Part shown: positions 1 through 7,672 of the stretch, one piece after another
Layout of the letters: each line of letters begins with the position of its first letter
Position numbering within the stretch: the first letter of the stretch is position 1
The notes under the pieces: model-generated
Seen by the model: only the letters and a program-made list of their open reading frames with translations
Told to the model about the DNA's origin: nothing
The model's database searches: none
Program-made: the position numbers and the translations under genes
Assembly: GCF_026341515.1 (NCBI RefSeq)
Contig: NZ_JAPEOK010000001.1
Span: forward strand, 10,044,001 to 10,108,000
Direction: 5' to 3'
DNA length: 64,000 nt
Source: Streptomyces sp. NBC_00878
GTDB taxonomy: Bacteria; Actinomycetota; Actinomycetes; Streptomycetales; Streptomycetaceae

Positions 1-285
1 GAGCGGACGAGCATCTGAGTAATACGCATAGGACTGCCCTCCGACAGCACGGTTGGCGGTACATCCCATGCGCCGCCGAGGATTGGGAACGTCCGTGTGC
101 CTTCGGACCGAGCCAATGCGACGATCACCGGTTCCGCATGCGGGCCAGGACCGGGCAGGTGACGAATTCCTTCGTCCGGCCGACCGACGACGGCGTGCCA
201 CAGGCCGACCGGCGACCTCCCGTAGGCGGAGCGGTCTCCCACAGACACCCGCCATACCGCAGCACTACAGCGCCACCGCCCCGCC
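1..285. other. Left-edge stretch without a supported gene
   Basis: Between the window edge and the stop codon of the Fn3 lipoprotein gene I see only short frames in the wrong codon-bias phase. No ribosome binding site followed by a plausible product is present. The stretch may contain the 3' flank of a gene lying outside the window, but nothing positive supports that. Confidence 0.4.
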
Positions 286-1305
286 CTACGGCCGCGCCGC
301 TCCCGTCGTCACCGTCCGCTCCGCCGAGAAGGCGCCCCACGTCCCGTCCGGCAGCTTCGCCCTGATCCGCACCCGCTGGGTGACCCCGGCCTCCCGCCCC
401 ACGTAGAAGCTGTACGTGGCCTTGTCGCGCGGGGCGGTCCCGCCCCAGACGAGCGAGGTGGTGGGCTGCCGGTCGAGCTGGATCTGATACTCCGTGATCA
501 CCCCGTCGAGCAGCTCGGAGTTCGGCGGAATCCAGGCGAGGTCGAGGTAGTACGCCCCGTCGGTGCGGTGCGTCGTCGCCCGGAAACCGGTCGGCGCCAG
601 GCCCGAGCCCGACCCCGTGTCCGTGCCCTTTCCGTCGTCGGAGCCAGGGGAGGTCGTGATCCGTACGGCCTCGCTCGCGGGCGAGACGTTGTCCGCCGCG
701 TCACGCGCCCGGACCGTGAAGGAGTACCGGGTGCCCGGCCGCAGCCCGGTGACCACGGTCGCCGTCTGTGCGCCGCCCACACTGTGGATCTTCGTATCGC
801 CCTGATAGACGTCGTACGAAGCCACGCTCCGGTCGTCCGTGGACTTGTCCCAGGACAGCTGGGCGGCCCGGCTCCCGGCCGCCTTGCCGTGGGGGCGTTT
901 CGGGGCGCTCGGGGCGCGTTCGTCGGCGGCGGTCGCGGCCGGCGTGGCGGCCCGCACCCGCTCGCTGGGCGGTCCGAGCCTCCCGTCGGTGCCCCGCGCC
1001 CGTACGGAGAAGGCGTACATGGTCGACGGCTTGAGCCTGGTGATGTCGACCATGTGGTCCGAACCCGGCACTTCCTTCACCTTGGTGGTGCCGCGATACA
1101 CCTCGTAGTGGGCGACCTTGGGCTCCCCGGTAGCCAGGTTCCACATGACGTGCACGCTGGTGGAGCTGCCCGCCGCCGCGGTGACGCCCGCCGGGGCCCC
1201 GGGCGGTCGGCCGGCCCCGTCCGAGTCCTGGCCGCCCCAGCCGCAGGACACCGCCATGAGCAAAGCGCCGGGGACCGCCACGGCTCGCAGGAGTACGCGT
1301 CGCAC
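286..1305 (-). CDS. Secreted lipoprotein with three fibronectin type III domains
   Basis: Predicted 339-residue exported lipoprotein. The GTG start at 1305 is chosen because a GGAGGG ribosome binding site lies just upstream and the product then begins with a classic Arg-rich signal peptide. That peptide ends in a lipobox with Cys at residue 21 (AVSC). The mature part holds three Fn3-like beta-sandwich repeats (about residues 38-122, 136-216 and 236-336) with the usual Tyr-x-Val-Tyr and R-P-G-T-x-Y-x-F-x-V-x-A signatures, separated by Gly/Asp-rich linkers. Fn3 repeats in streptomycete secreted proteins commonly accompany polysaccharide-degrading enzymes, but no catalytic domain is present here. 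The likely role is therefore surface binding or adhesion, which is inference. A divergent chitosanase gene begins 361 bp away. Confidence 0.8.
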   Translation of the reverse strand: MRRVLLRAVAVPGALLMAVSCGWGGQDSDGAGRPPGAPAGVTAAAGSSTSVHVMWNLATGEPKVAHYEVYRGTTKVKEVPGSDHMVDITRLKPSTMYAFSVRARGTDGRLGPPSERVRAATPAATAADERAPSAPKRPHGKAAGSRAAQLSWDKSTDDRSVASYDVYQGDTKIHSVGGAQTATVVTGLRPGTRYSFTVRARDAADNVSPASEAVRITTSPGSDDGKGTDTGSGSGLAPTGFRATTHRTDGAYYLDLAWIPPNSELLDGVITEYQIQLDRQPTTSLVWGGTAPRDKATYSFYVGREAGVTQRVRIRAKLPDGTWGAFSAERTVTTGAARP

Positions 1306-1666
1306 AGCTCTGCCCTCCCTTGAACGGGATTGGTCCGGACCAATATGGCCTGGTCGGCGTGCCCACATCAAGAGGGCCGTGTTCGCGGTATCGATCGGAC
1401 GTTACGTATGCTGATGCTCTTGGCGGCTGAACTCGCCTTTGTCGCAGGGCAGTTCACGCCGACGGTGCGGAACGCTGTCGTCGCTGATCCCGCGCCGGCG
1501 AGGGCGGCCGGGCGGCCGGAGCCGACATCGGCTCCGGCCGCCCGGCCCCCGACGAAACGTCACCGGGCCTGCTCCGTACGGCCCCCCAACGGTGGCCGCG
1601 TGCTCGAACCCCCACCAGATTGGGCTGAGTGTTCGTCAGTACCCGTCCAGGAGAGGGTCTCTTATC
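1306..1666. other. Divergent intergenic region, Fn3 lipoprotein / chitosanase
   Basis: This 361-bp spacer must hold both divergent promoters. Its most conspicuous content is a long perfect hairpin at 1506-1547, listed separately. The sequence GGTCCGGACCAATA just upstream of the lipoprotein start contains a short palindrome (GGTCCGGACC) that could be an operator. No further gene is supported. Confidence 0.5.
1506..1547. terminator. Perfect 20-bp hairpin, terminator-like
   Basis: Two perfectly complementary 20-nt arms (1506-1525 and 1528-1547, beginning GGCCGGGCGG and ending CCGCCCGGCC) are separated by only two bases, so the real loop would open the innermost pairs. The strength and G/C richness fit streptomycete factor-independent terminators, which often lack a U-run. 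It is oddly placed between divergent genes, where no transcript should end. Confidence 0.7.
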
Positions 1667-2521
1667 GTGCATGCCCAGTCCCGGTCGCTGACGCTGGCCG
1701 CGGCCGGTGCTGCCCTGCTCACCTCCACCACGATCGCCGCCGTCGCTCCTTGGCCCGGAGCCGTGCACGAGCGCGCGGGAAACGAGGGGAACGCGGGGCG
1801 CGCGGGAAACGCGGGGCCGCAAGGGAATCCCGGGCGGGAAGGGAACGCGGGGCCGGAGGGGGATCCCGGGCACGACGGGAGGAGCGTCCGGGCCGCGGAC
1901 CTTCTGGCCGTGGTGCGCGACTGCGTTCCCGTCTCACGCGGCTTCTTCCGCAGAGACGACGGGGCGCCCGCGGACATCCCCGTCTGCGGCAAGTACGGCG
2001 CGGTCTTCTGGAAGGCCGACATGGACATCGACTGCGACGGCCGCCCGGGCCGGTACTGCAACCAGACCACCGACCCGTTCTTCTCCGACACCACGTCCTA
2101 CCGGCAGTCCGACGGCCGCTATCTCAGCGCCGAGACGCTTCCGTACATCGTCGTGCCCGCCGCGAGTGACATCTGGAACCACCACGCGCACAGCGTCCGG
2201 CGCGGCACGGTCGCCGCCGTGATCCACGGCGACCGGGTGCAGTACGCGGTCGTCGGCGACGTCGGTCCCGGGGACGTCATCGGCGAGGCGTCGTACGCCA
2301 CGGCCCGGGGCCTCGGTATCCGTCCCGACCCCAGCGGTGGCGGGGCGGCCTTCGGGGTCACGTACATCCTGTTCGAGAACTCCAGCGCGTCCCCCATCGA
2401 GAACCCCCGGGCGGCCGTCGCCGTGGGCGAGCGACTTGCCCGGGAGTTCGTCCGGCGGAACCGGGCGATCGCGGCCCATGAGGACGCCCGGCTCACACCT
2501 TCCGATCACACCTTCCGATAG
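1667..2521 (+). CDS. Secreted GH75 chitosanase with collagen-like linker
   Basis: Predicted 284-residue secreted endo-chitosanase of glycoside hydrolase family 75, which cleaves partially deacetylated chitin outside the cell. The GTG at 1667 follows a GGAGAGGG ribosome binding site and opens a signal peptide of about 25-30 residues. From residue 38 to 71 there is an uninterrupted run of eleven Gly-X-Y triplets. The catalytic domain follows with the family hallmarks CGKYGAVFWKADMDIDCDG, YCNQTTDPFF, LPYIVVP and YAVVGDVGPGDVIGEASY. The Asp in the DMDIDCDG segment and a nearby Glu are the usual catalytic candidates in this family. The last 16 bp overlap the convergent dhaM gene. The catalytic assignment is strong; the linker function is unknown. 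Confidence 0.88.
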   Translation: MHAQSRSLTLAAAGAALLTSTTIAAVAPWPGAVHERAGNEGNAGRAGNAGPQGNPGREGNAGPEGDPGHDGRSVRAADLLAVVRDCVPVSRGFFRRDDGAPADIPVCGKYGAVFWKADMDIDCDGRPGRYCNQTTDPFFSDTTSYRQSDGRYLSAETLPYIVVPAASDIWNHHAHSVRRGTVAAVIHGDRVQYAVVGDVGPGDVIGEASYATARGLGIRPDPSGGGAAFGVTYILFENSSASPIENPRAAVAVGERLAREFVRRNRAIAAHEDARLTPSDHTFR

Positions 2522-2955
2522 CTGTACGCCTCCGCGGCGGCCGCCTCCACCGCCGCCAGGTCGGCTCCCGTGGACGCCGTGACGACCGCCGCGACCGCGC
2601 CCTCGACGAAGGGCGCGTCCACCAGACGGGTGCCCGCCGGGAGTTCGTCGCCCTCCGCCAGCAGGGCCTTCACGGTGAGAACCGCGCTGCCGAGGTCGGT
2701 GAGGACGGCGACACCGGCGCCGCGGTCCACGGCGGCGGCCGCGGCGGAGATCAGCTCGGCACTGGTGCCGAAGCCGCCGCCCTCGATACCGCCCGCGGGC
2801 GCCACCGGAGCGGTCGTACCGCCGCCGGCGAGCCCCGTCGCCAGTTCGGCGACCGAGGCGGCCACCGCCGCGCTGTGCGACACGAGCACGATGCCCACCA
2901 GCTTCTCCACGCTCAGCTGCTCCCCGCCGCCCGGCGCATTCGGCACGTCACTCAC
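2506..2955 (-). CDS. dhaM: PTS-type dihydroxyacetone kinase phosphoryl donor subunit DhaM
   Basis: About 149-residue EIIA-Man-like protein that passes phosphate to the ADP held in DhaL. The phosphorylatable His lies in the N-terminal VLVSHS motif, followed by a short alpha/beta domain containing VAVLTDLGSA. There is no fused HPr or enzyme I domain, so phosphate must come from the general PTS. Start choice is uncertain. The GTG at 2955 overlaps the dhaL stop by 8 nt. A GTG about 45 nt downstream has a better GGGGAG ribosome binding site and would start the protein shortly before VGIVLVSHS, as in most homologues. It is the last gene of dhaK-dhaL-dhaM and overlaps the convergent chitosanase gene by 16 bp. 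Confidence 0.9.
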   Translation of the reverse strand: MSDVPNAPGGGEQLSVEKLVGIVLVSHSAAVAASVAELATGLAGGGTTAPVAPAGGIEGGGFGTSAELISAAAAAVDRGAGVAVLTDLGSAVLTVKALLAEGDELPAGTRLVDAPFVEGAVAAVVTASTGADLAAVEAAAAEAYSYRKV

Positions 2956-3547
2956 CGGCCGCCTCCGCGAGCGCCGCGATCAGGAGGGCCGAGGAGGTGG
3001 CACCCGGGTCCTGGTGCCCGATGCTGCGCTCTCCCAGGTAGCTCGCCCGGCCCTTGCGGGCCTGCAACGGCGTCGTCGCGAGGGCGCCCTCCTCGGCGGC
3101 GGCCCGCGCCGCGGCGAAGGACTCGCCGAGCGCGTCGACCGCGGGCACCAGCGCGTCGATCATGGTCTTGTCGCCGGGCGCGGCCCCGCCGAGCTGCATC
3201 ACCGCGTCCACACCGGTACGCAGCGCCTGAGCGAGCTCCTGCTCGCCGACCTCGGCCGCGTCACCGAGCGCCTTGCCCGTGCGGCGCAGCAGTGTCCCGT
3301 ACAACGGCCCCGACGCGCCGCCCACCGTCGAGATCAACTGCCGTCCGGCGAGCATCAGGACGGCACCGGGCGTGTCCGGCGCCTCCTTCTCCAGCGTGGC
3401 CGCCACGGCCGTGAAGCCGCGCCGCAGGTTGCTGCCGTGGTCGGCGTCGCCGATCGGCGAGTCGAGGGCGGTGAGCCGTTCCGCCTCGCGGTCCACGGAC
3501 GCGGTGGTCGCCGTCATCCAACGGCGGAAGAAGTCGGCGTCGAGCAC
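2948..3547 (-). CDS. dhaL: Dihydroxyacetone kinase ADP-binding subunit DhaL
   Basis: Predicted 199-residue all-helical subunit, the usual length. It binds ADP/Mg as a permanent cofactor and transfers phosphate from DhaM to dihydroxyacetone on DhaK. The diagnostic Mg-binding segment SPIGDADHGSNLRRGF is near residue 40, and a second conserved segment, GGASGPLYGTLLRR, is near residue 80. The GTG start at 3547 is preceded by AAGGAG. The gene follows dhaK by 74 bp and overlaps dhaM by 8 nt, so the three are almost certainly co-transcribed and translationally coupled at the L/M junction. Confidence 0.94.
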   Translation of the reverse strand: MLDADFFRRWMTATTASVDREAERLTALDSPIGDADHGSNLRRGFTAVAATLEKEAPDTPGAVLMLAGRQLISTVGGASGPLYGTLLRRTGKALGDAAEVGEQELAQALRTGVDAVMQLGGAAPGDKTMIDALVPAVDALGESFAAARAAAEEGALATTPLQARKGRASYLGERSIGHQDPGATSSALLIAALAEAAGE

Positions 3548-3621
3548 TGGATCTCCTTGCTGGGTAAGGGAGTTGACCGGTCGTACCGGCGCTGGGGCGG
3601 GGAGCGTCACAAGCCCCGGCG

Positions 3622-4614
3622 TCACACGCCCCAGCGCAGGCCCGCCGTACGTACCGGCGCGTCCCACAGCCGCAGCAGTTCCTCGTCGACCTGGCACAGG
3701 GTCACCGAGGCGCCGGCCATGTCGAGCGAGGTGACGTAGTTGCCGACCAGCGTGCGCGCCACCGGGACCCCGCGCTCGGTCAGTACCCGCTGCACCTCCG
3801 CGTTGAAGCCGTACAGCTCCAGGAGCGGTGTGGCGCCCATGCCGTTCACCAGGACCAGGACGGGGTTGCGGGGGTGCATGTCCTCCAGGATCGCGTTCAC
3901 CGAGAAGTCGGCGATCTCCCGTGAGGTCATCATGGCCCGCCGCTCCCGGCCCGGCTCACCGTGGATGCCGACGCCCAACTCCAGCTCCCCGGGCGGCAGA
4001 TCGAAGGTGGGGCTGCCCTTGGCCGGAGTGGTGCACGCGCTCAGCGCGACACCGAAACTGCGCGCGTTCTCGTTGACCTGCCGGGCGAGTGCCTCCACCC
4101 GCTCCAGCGGCCGGCCCTCCTCGGCCGCCGCGCCCGCGATCTTCTCCACGAACAGCGTGGCACCGGTCCCGCGGCGGCCCGCGGTGTAGAGGCTGTCGGT
4201 GACCGCAACATCGTCGTTGACGAGGACCTTCGCGATCTGGATGCCCTCGTCCTCGGCCAGCTCCGCCGCCATGTCGAAGTTGAGTACGTCACCGGTGTAG
4301 TTCTTCACGATGAACAGCACGCCGGCGCCGCTGTCCACGGCAGCCGCCGCCCGCACCATCTGGTCCGGCACCGGGCTCGTGAACACCTCGCCGGGGCAGG
4401 CCGCCGACAGCATCCCGGGGCCCACGAACCCGCCGTGCAGCGGCTCGTGCCCCGAACCGCCGCCCGACACCAGCCCCACTTTCCCGGCCACCGGAGCGTC
4501 CCTCCGTACGATCACCCGGTTCTCGACATCCACGATCAGCTCGGGATGGGCGGCCGCCATGCCTCGCAGTGCGTCCGCGACAACGGTCTCCGCGACGTTG
4601 ATGAGCATCTTCAT
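3622..4614 (-). CDS. dhaK: Dihydroxyacetone kinase substrate-binding subunit DhaK
   Basis: Predicted 330-residue subunit that binds dihydroxyacetone covalently and presents it for phosphorylation to dihydroxyacetone phosphate. It carries the GGGSGHEP motif near residue 50 and the LGVGIHGEPG segment, whose His (about residue 218) forms the hemiaminal with substrate in the family. It also has KNYTGDVLNF and VNGMGATPLLELY. The ATG at 4614 has an excellent AGGAGG ribosome binding site six bases upstream. It is the first gene of dhaKLM and probably scavenges dihydroxyacetone from glycerol or sugar breakdown. No linked regulator was found. The 609-bp upstream region is shared with the divergent protease gene. 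Confidence 0.95.
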   Translation of the reverse strand: MKMLINVAETVVADALRGMAAAHPELIVDVENRVIVRRDAPVAGKVGLVSGGGSGHEPLHGGFVGPGMLSAACPGEVFTSPVPDQMVRAAAAVDSGAGVLFIVKNYTGDVLNFDMAAELAEDEGIQIAKVLVNDDVAVTDSLYTAGRRGTGATLFVEKIAGAAAEEGRPLERVEALARQVNENARSFGVALSACTTPAKGSPTFDLPPGELELGVGIHGEPGRERRAMMTSREIADFSVNAILEDMHPRNPVLVLVNGMGATPLLELYGFNAEVQRVLTERGVPVARTLVGNYVTSLDMAGASVTLCQVDEELLRLWDAPVRTAGLRWGV

Positions 4615-5223
4615 GGATACCTCCTGGTGAGACGTGCATCTGTGCTTCCGGCCTGCGTATTGCCTGGTCGGATACGGTAAGGGAAGCTTTCGGTCTTGGC
4701 GATCGGTGGCGGTTGAAAGCGGGGGCCGGCGGGGCTGATGCCGAGCCGATGCCGACCTTGCTGACAGGTCGTCAGGCCCATGTGTTGGATGGATCCGCAG
4801 TCCTGACAGCCTGCTCTCGGAAGTATCAGCCTTGGGGCGGCGATGGTCACGTGTGCCGGCGCTCTTGGGTGTCCGGGGGTCGCAGGGCCCCATTCCTCAC
4901 GCCGACCTCGGCCGGCCGGAGCCGTCCCGGGACGATGTGCCTCTGCTGTGTGCAACCCGGCGCTGATGTGGCCGAGGAGCACCTGTGAGGCAGTTGTTTA
5001 CATCGTGTAAAGGTGCATGTCGCCCTCGCGCTATGCCTGTTCAGGCGTGAACGACAAGACCTCATTCCGGACAACTATTTGTTCAGGCCATGACACTGGC
5101 GGCCTTTCAGTGTGAAGATCTCCACGCCGCGCGGCACGACCCCCCATGCACGTTCTCCCTGGATGGCTGACCACCATCGGGATTTCCCACACGGCTGCCA
5201 TCGAGCGGCCGGAAGGAGCAGGA
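4615..5223. other. Long divergent intergenic region, dhaK / M4 protease
   Basis: This 609-bp spacer contains no supported gene and should hold both promoters. It has clustered symmetric motifs in its right half: TTTACA-N3-TGTAAA at 4997-5011, GTTCA-N4-TGAAC at 5039-5052, and the 9-mer TGTTCAGGC repeated at 5038-5046 and 5080-5088. The local A/T content around 4990-5090 is higher than the flanks, as expected for regulatory DNA. Confidence 0.55.
4997..5088. promoter_or_regulatory. Clustered palindromes and a repeated 9-mer, putative operators
   Basis: A perfect 15-bp inverted repeat (TTTACA, three bases, TGTAAA) lies at 4997-5011. A second inverted repeat (GTTCA, four bases, TGAAC) follows at 5039-5052, and its core TGTTCAGGC recurs in direct orientation at 5080-5088. 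The TTTACA/TGTAAA symmetry resembles winged-helix repressor sites. No regulator can be assigned. The position, 135-225 bp before the protease start, suggests control of that gene. Confidence 0.4.
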
Positions 5224-7530
5224 GTGCCGAGATCCTTGCGTCCCCGCAGACCCAGACTGTCTCGTAGTCCCCAGCGCGTCACGGGAAGCGCGCTGTTTGT
5301 CGTGACCGCCCTCATCGCCGCCGCGGCCACGCCGGCGACCGGAGCGTCCGCCCAGCCGAACCAGGCCCAGGCCCCGGCCCGGATCGCCGCGGAGACCAGG
5401 GCGGGCGCGGCTCCCGTCCCGCTCACCCCCGCTCAGCGCAGCAGCCTGCTGAAGTCCGCGGCGAAGTCCGCCACCGTCACCGCCGGTGCCCTCAAGCTGG
5501 GCGCCGAGGAGAAGCTGCTGCCGAAGGACGTCATCAAGGACGCCGACGGCACCGTCCACACCCGCTACGAGCGCACCTTCGCCGGACTCCCCGTCCTCGG
5601 CGGTGACTTGGTGGTCCATCAGCGCGGCGCCGGCCGGACCGTCAGCAAGGCGACCGACGCTCCGGTATCCGTGTCGACGACCGACGCCACGGTCGCCGCG
5701 TCGACGGCGAAGAAGTCGGCGCTTGCCGCCGCCAAGGCCGACGGCACCGGGCAGGTAAAGGCGGACGGAACACCGCGACTGGTCGTCTGGGCAGGCGACG
5801 GCGCGCCCGCCCTGGCCTGGGAGTCCGTGGTCACCGGCGTCGAGGACGACGGCTCTCCGCGCGAGGTGCATGTCGTCACCGACGCGAAGAGGGGTAAGAA
5901 GCTGCGGGAGTTCGAGACCGTCCACCCCGGCGTGGGCAAAGGCCAGTTCAACGGCGAGGTGAACCTCGGCAGCACCCGCAACGGAGACGTCTTCGAACTG
6001 ACCGACACACAGCGCGGCGGCCACAAGACGTACGACCTGGGCGGCACCACGACCGGCACCGGCACGCTCTTCACCGACGCCGATGACATCTGGGGCGACG
6101 GAGCCCCGTCCAACCGCCAGACCGCCGCCGTGGACGCCGCGTACGGTGCCCAGCAGACCTGGGACTTCTACCACGACCAGTTCGGCCGCAACGGCATAGC
6201 CAACGACGGCGTCGGCGCCTCCTCCCGGGTCCACTACGGGAACGGCGTGGTCAACGCCTACTGGGACGACGACTGCTTCTGCATGCTCTACGGAGACGGC
6301 AAGGACAACGCGAACCCGCTGACCGCGCTCGACGTCGCCGCCCATGAGATGACCCACGGCGTCACCAGCGCCACCGCGGACCTGTACTACTACAACGGCG
6401 AGTCCGGCGGCCTGAACGAGGGCAGCAGCGACATCATGGCCGCCGCCGTGGAGTTCTTCACGAACAACCCGAACGACGTACCCGACTACGAGGTCGGCGA
6501 ACGGATCGACATCAACGGCGACGGCACCCCGCTGCGCTACATGGACCAGCCCTCCAAGGACGGCGACTCACAGGACTACTGGTCCACCGCCACCGAAGGG
6601 CTCGACCCGCACTACTCCTCCGGCGTGGCGAACCACTTCTTCTACCTCCTCGCCGAGGGCAGCGGCCAGAAGACCGTCAACGGCGTCGGCTACAACAGCC
6701 CCACCTACGACAGCGAGCCGGTGCCCGGCCTCGGCCTGCACAACGCCACGAACGTCTGGTATCGGGCGCTGACCACCTACATGACGTCCACCACCGACTA
6801 CGCGGGCGCCCGCGTCGCCACCCTCCAAGCCGCCGCCGACCTGTTCGGCCGGTCCAGCGAGGCGTACGAGGCCGTCGGCAACACCTGGGCAGCGGTGAAC
6901 GTGGGCCCGCGCTTCGTTAATCACGTCGCGCTGCCGGTGCCCTCCAAGCAGGAATCCGCGACCGGTCAGCCCGCCACGCTGAGGATCGCGGCGGACACCA
7001 GCCGTCCGGGCAGCCTCACGTACGAGGCCACCGGCCTGCCCGGCGGCCTGGCCATCGACCACGAGACCGGCGTGATCTCCGGCATCCCGGCCGAGGCGGG
7101 GGAGTTCACCCCGACCGTGACCGTGAGTGCCGCAGACGGATCCGCAGCCGAGGCCGATTTCACCTGGAGTGTCATCGCTTCCGGTGGCGACTTCTTCGTC
7201 AACCCGGGCGACGTGCGGGTCCCCGACCTGGGCGATCCGGTCGAGTCCCCGCTCATCGTGACCGGTCGCACCGGCAACGCCCCGAGCACCCTCCAGGTCT
7301 CGGTGGACATCGTCCACACCTACCGCGGCGACCTGGCGATCGATCTGGTCGGCCCCGGCGGCACGACGTACCGGCTGAAGAACGTCTCCGGCGACTCCGG
7401 CGACGACATCCACACGACGTACACCGTCGACGCCTCCGCCGAACCGGCCGACGGCACCTGGAAGCTCCGCGTCCAGGACCTCTACTCGGGCGACACCGGC
7501 TACATCGACAGTTGGAAGCTGACCTTCTGA
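5224..7530 (+). CDS. Secreted M4 (thermolysin-like) metalloprotease with Ig-like and P domains
   Basis: Predicted 768-residue preproprotease. The GTG at 5224 follows GGAAGGAG and starts a twin-Arg/Pro-rich signal region. The order is signal, FTP/PepSY-type propeptide (to about residue 260), M4 catalytic domain, a putative Ig-like domain (about residues 570-655) and a C-terminal proprotein convertase P-domain. Zinc ligands are visible: HEMTH at 374-378 (His374, Glu375, His378) and the Glu of GLNEGSSD at 399. The transition-state His lies in DPHYSSGVANH. The propeptide acts as an intramolecular chaperone and is removed on maturation. The P-domain probably aids stability or substrate binding. 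It acts outside the cell in protein nutrient breakdown. A strong hairpin follows the stop. Confidence 0.93.
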   Translation: MPRSLRPRRPRLSRSPQRVTGSALFVVTALIAAAATPATGASAQPNQAQAPARIAAETRAGAAPVPLTPAQRSSLLKSAAKSATVTAGALKLGAEEKLLPKDVIKDADGTVHTRYERTFAGLPVLGGDLVVHQRGAGRTVSKATDAPVSVSTTDATVAASTAKKSALAAAKADGTGQVKADGTPRLVVWAGDGAPALAWESVVTGVEDDGSPREVHVVTDAKRGKKLREFETVHPGVGKGQFNGEVNLGSTRNGDVFELTDTQRGGHKTYDLGGTTTGTGTLFTDADDIWGDGAPSNRQTAAVDAAYGAQQTWDFYHDQFGRNGIANDGVGASSRVHYGNGVVNAYWDDDCFCMLYGDGKDNANPLTALDVAAHEMTHGVTSATADLYYYNGESGGLNEGSSDIMAAAVEFFTNNPNDVPDYEVGERIDINGDGTPLRYMDQPSKDGDSQDYWSTATEGLDPHYSSGVANHFFYLLAEGSGQKTVNGVGYNSPTYDSEPVPGLGLHNATNVWYRALTTYMTSTTDYAGARVATLQAAADLFGRSSEAYEAVGNTWAAVNVGPRFVNHVALPVPSKQESATGQPATLRIAADTSRPGSLTYEATGLPGGLAIDHETGVISGIPAEAGEFTPTVTVSAADGSAAEADFTWSVIASGGDFFVNPGDVRVPDLGDPVESPLIVTGRTGNAPSTLQVSVDIVHTYRGDLAIDLVGPGGTTYRLKNVSGDSGDDIHTTYTVDASAEPADGTWKLRVQDLYSGDTGYIDSWKLTF

Positions 7531-7539
7531 CCAGCGGTC

Positions 7540-7575
7540 CCGGGTCTGTGGTGCCGGTGGGTATCACAGACCCGG
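7540..7575. terminator. Bidirectional terminator between M4 protease and nuoN
   Basis: An 11-bp perfect stem (CCGGGTCTGTG at 7540-7550 with CACAGACCCGG at 7565-7575) and a 14-nt loop lie 10 bp after the protease stop codon. The convergent nuoN gene ends at 7673, so the hairpin can serve both transcripts. Confidence 0.75.
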
Positions 7576-7672
7576 AAGGCGGGTTGTGGCTGTCCGGCTA
7601 CCGCAGACTCAGCCCCACAGCGGAAAGAGCGCCAGATGTCGTACGCCGCGAGTCGCGGGTGGGGGCAGGGAT

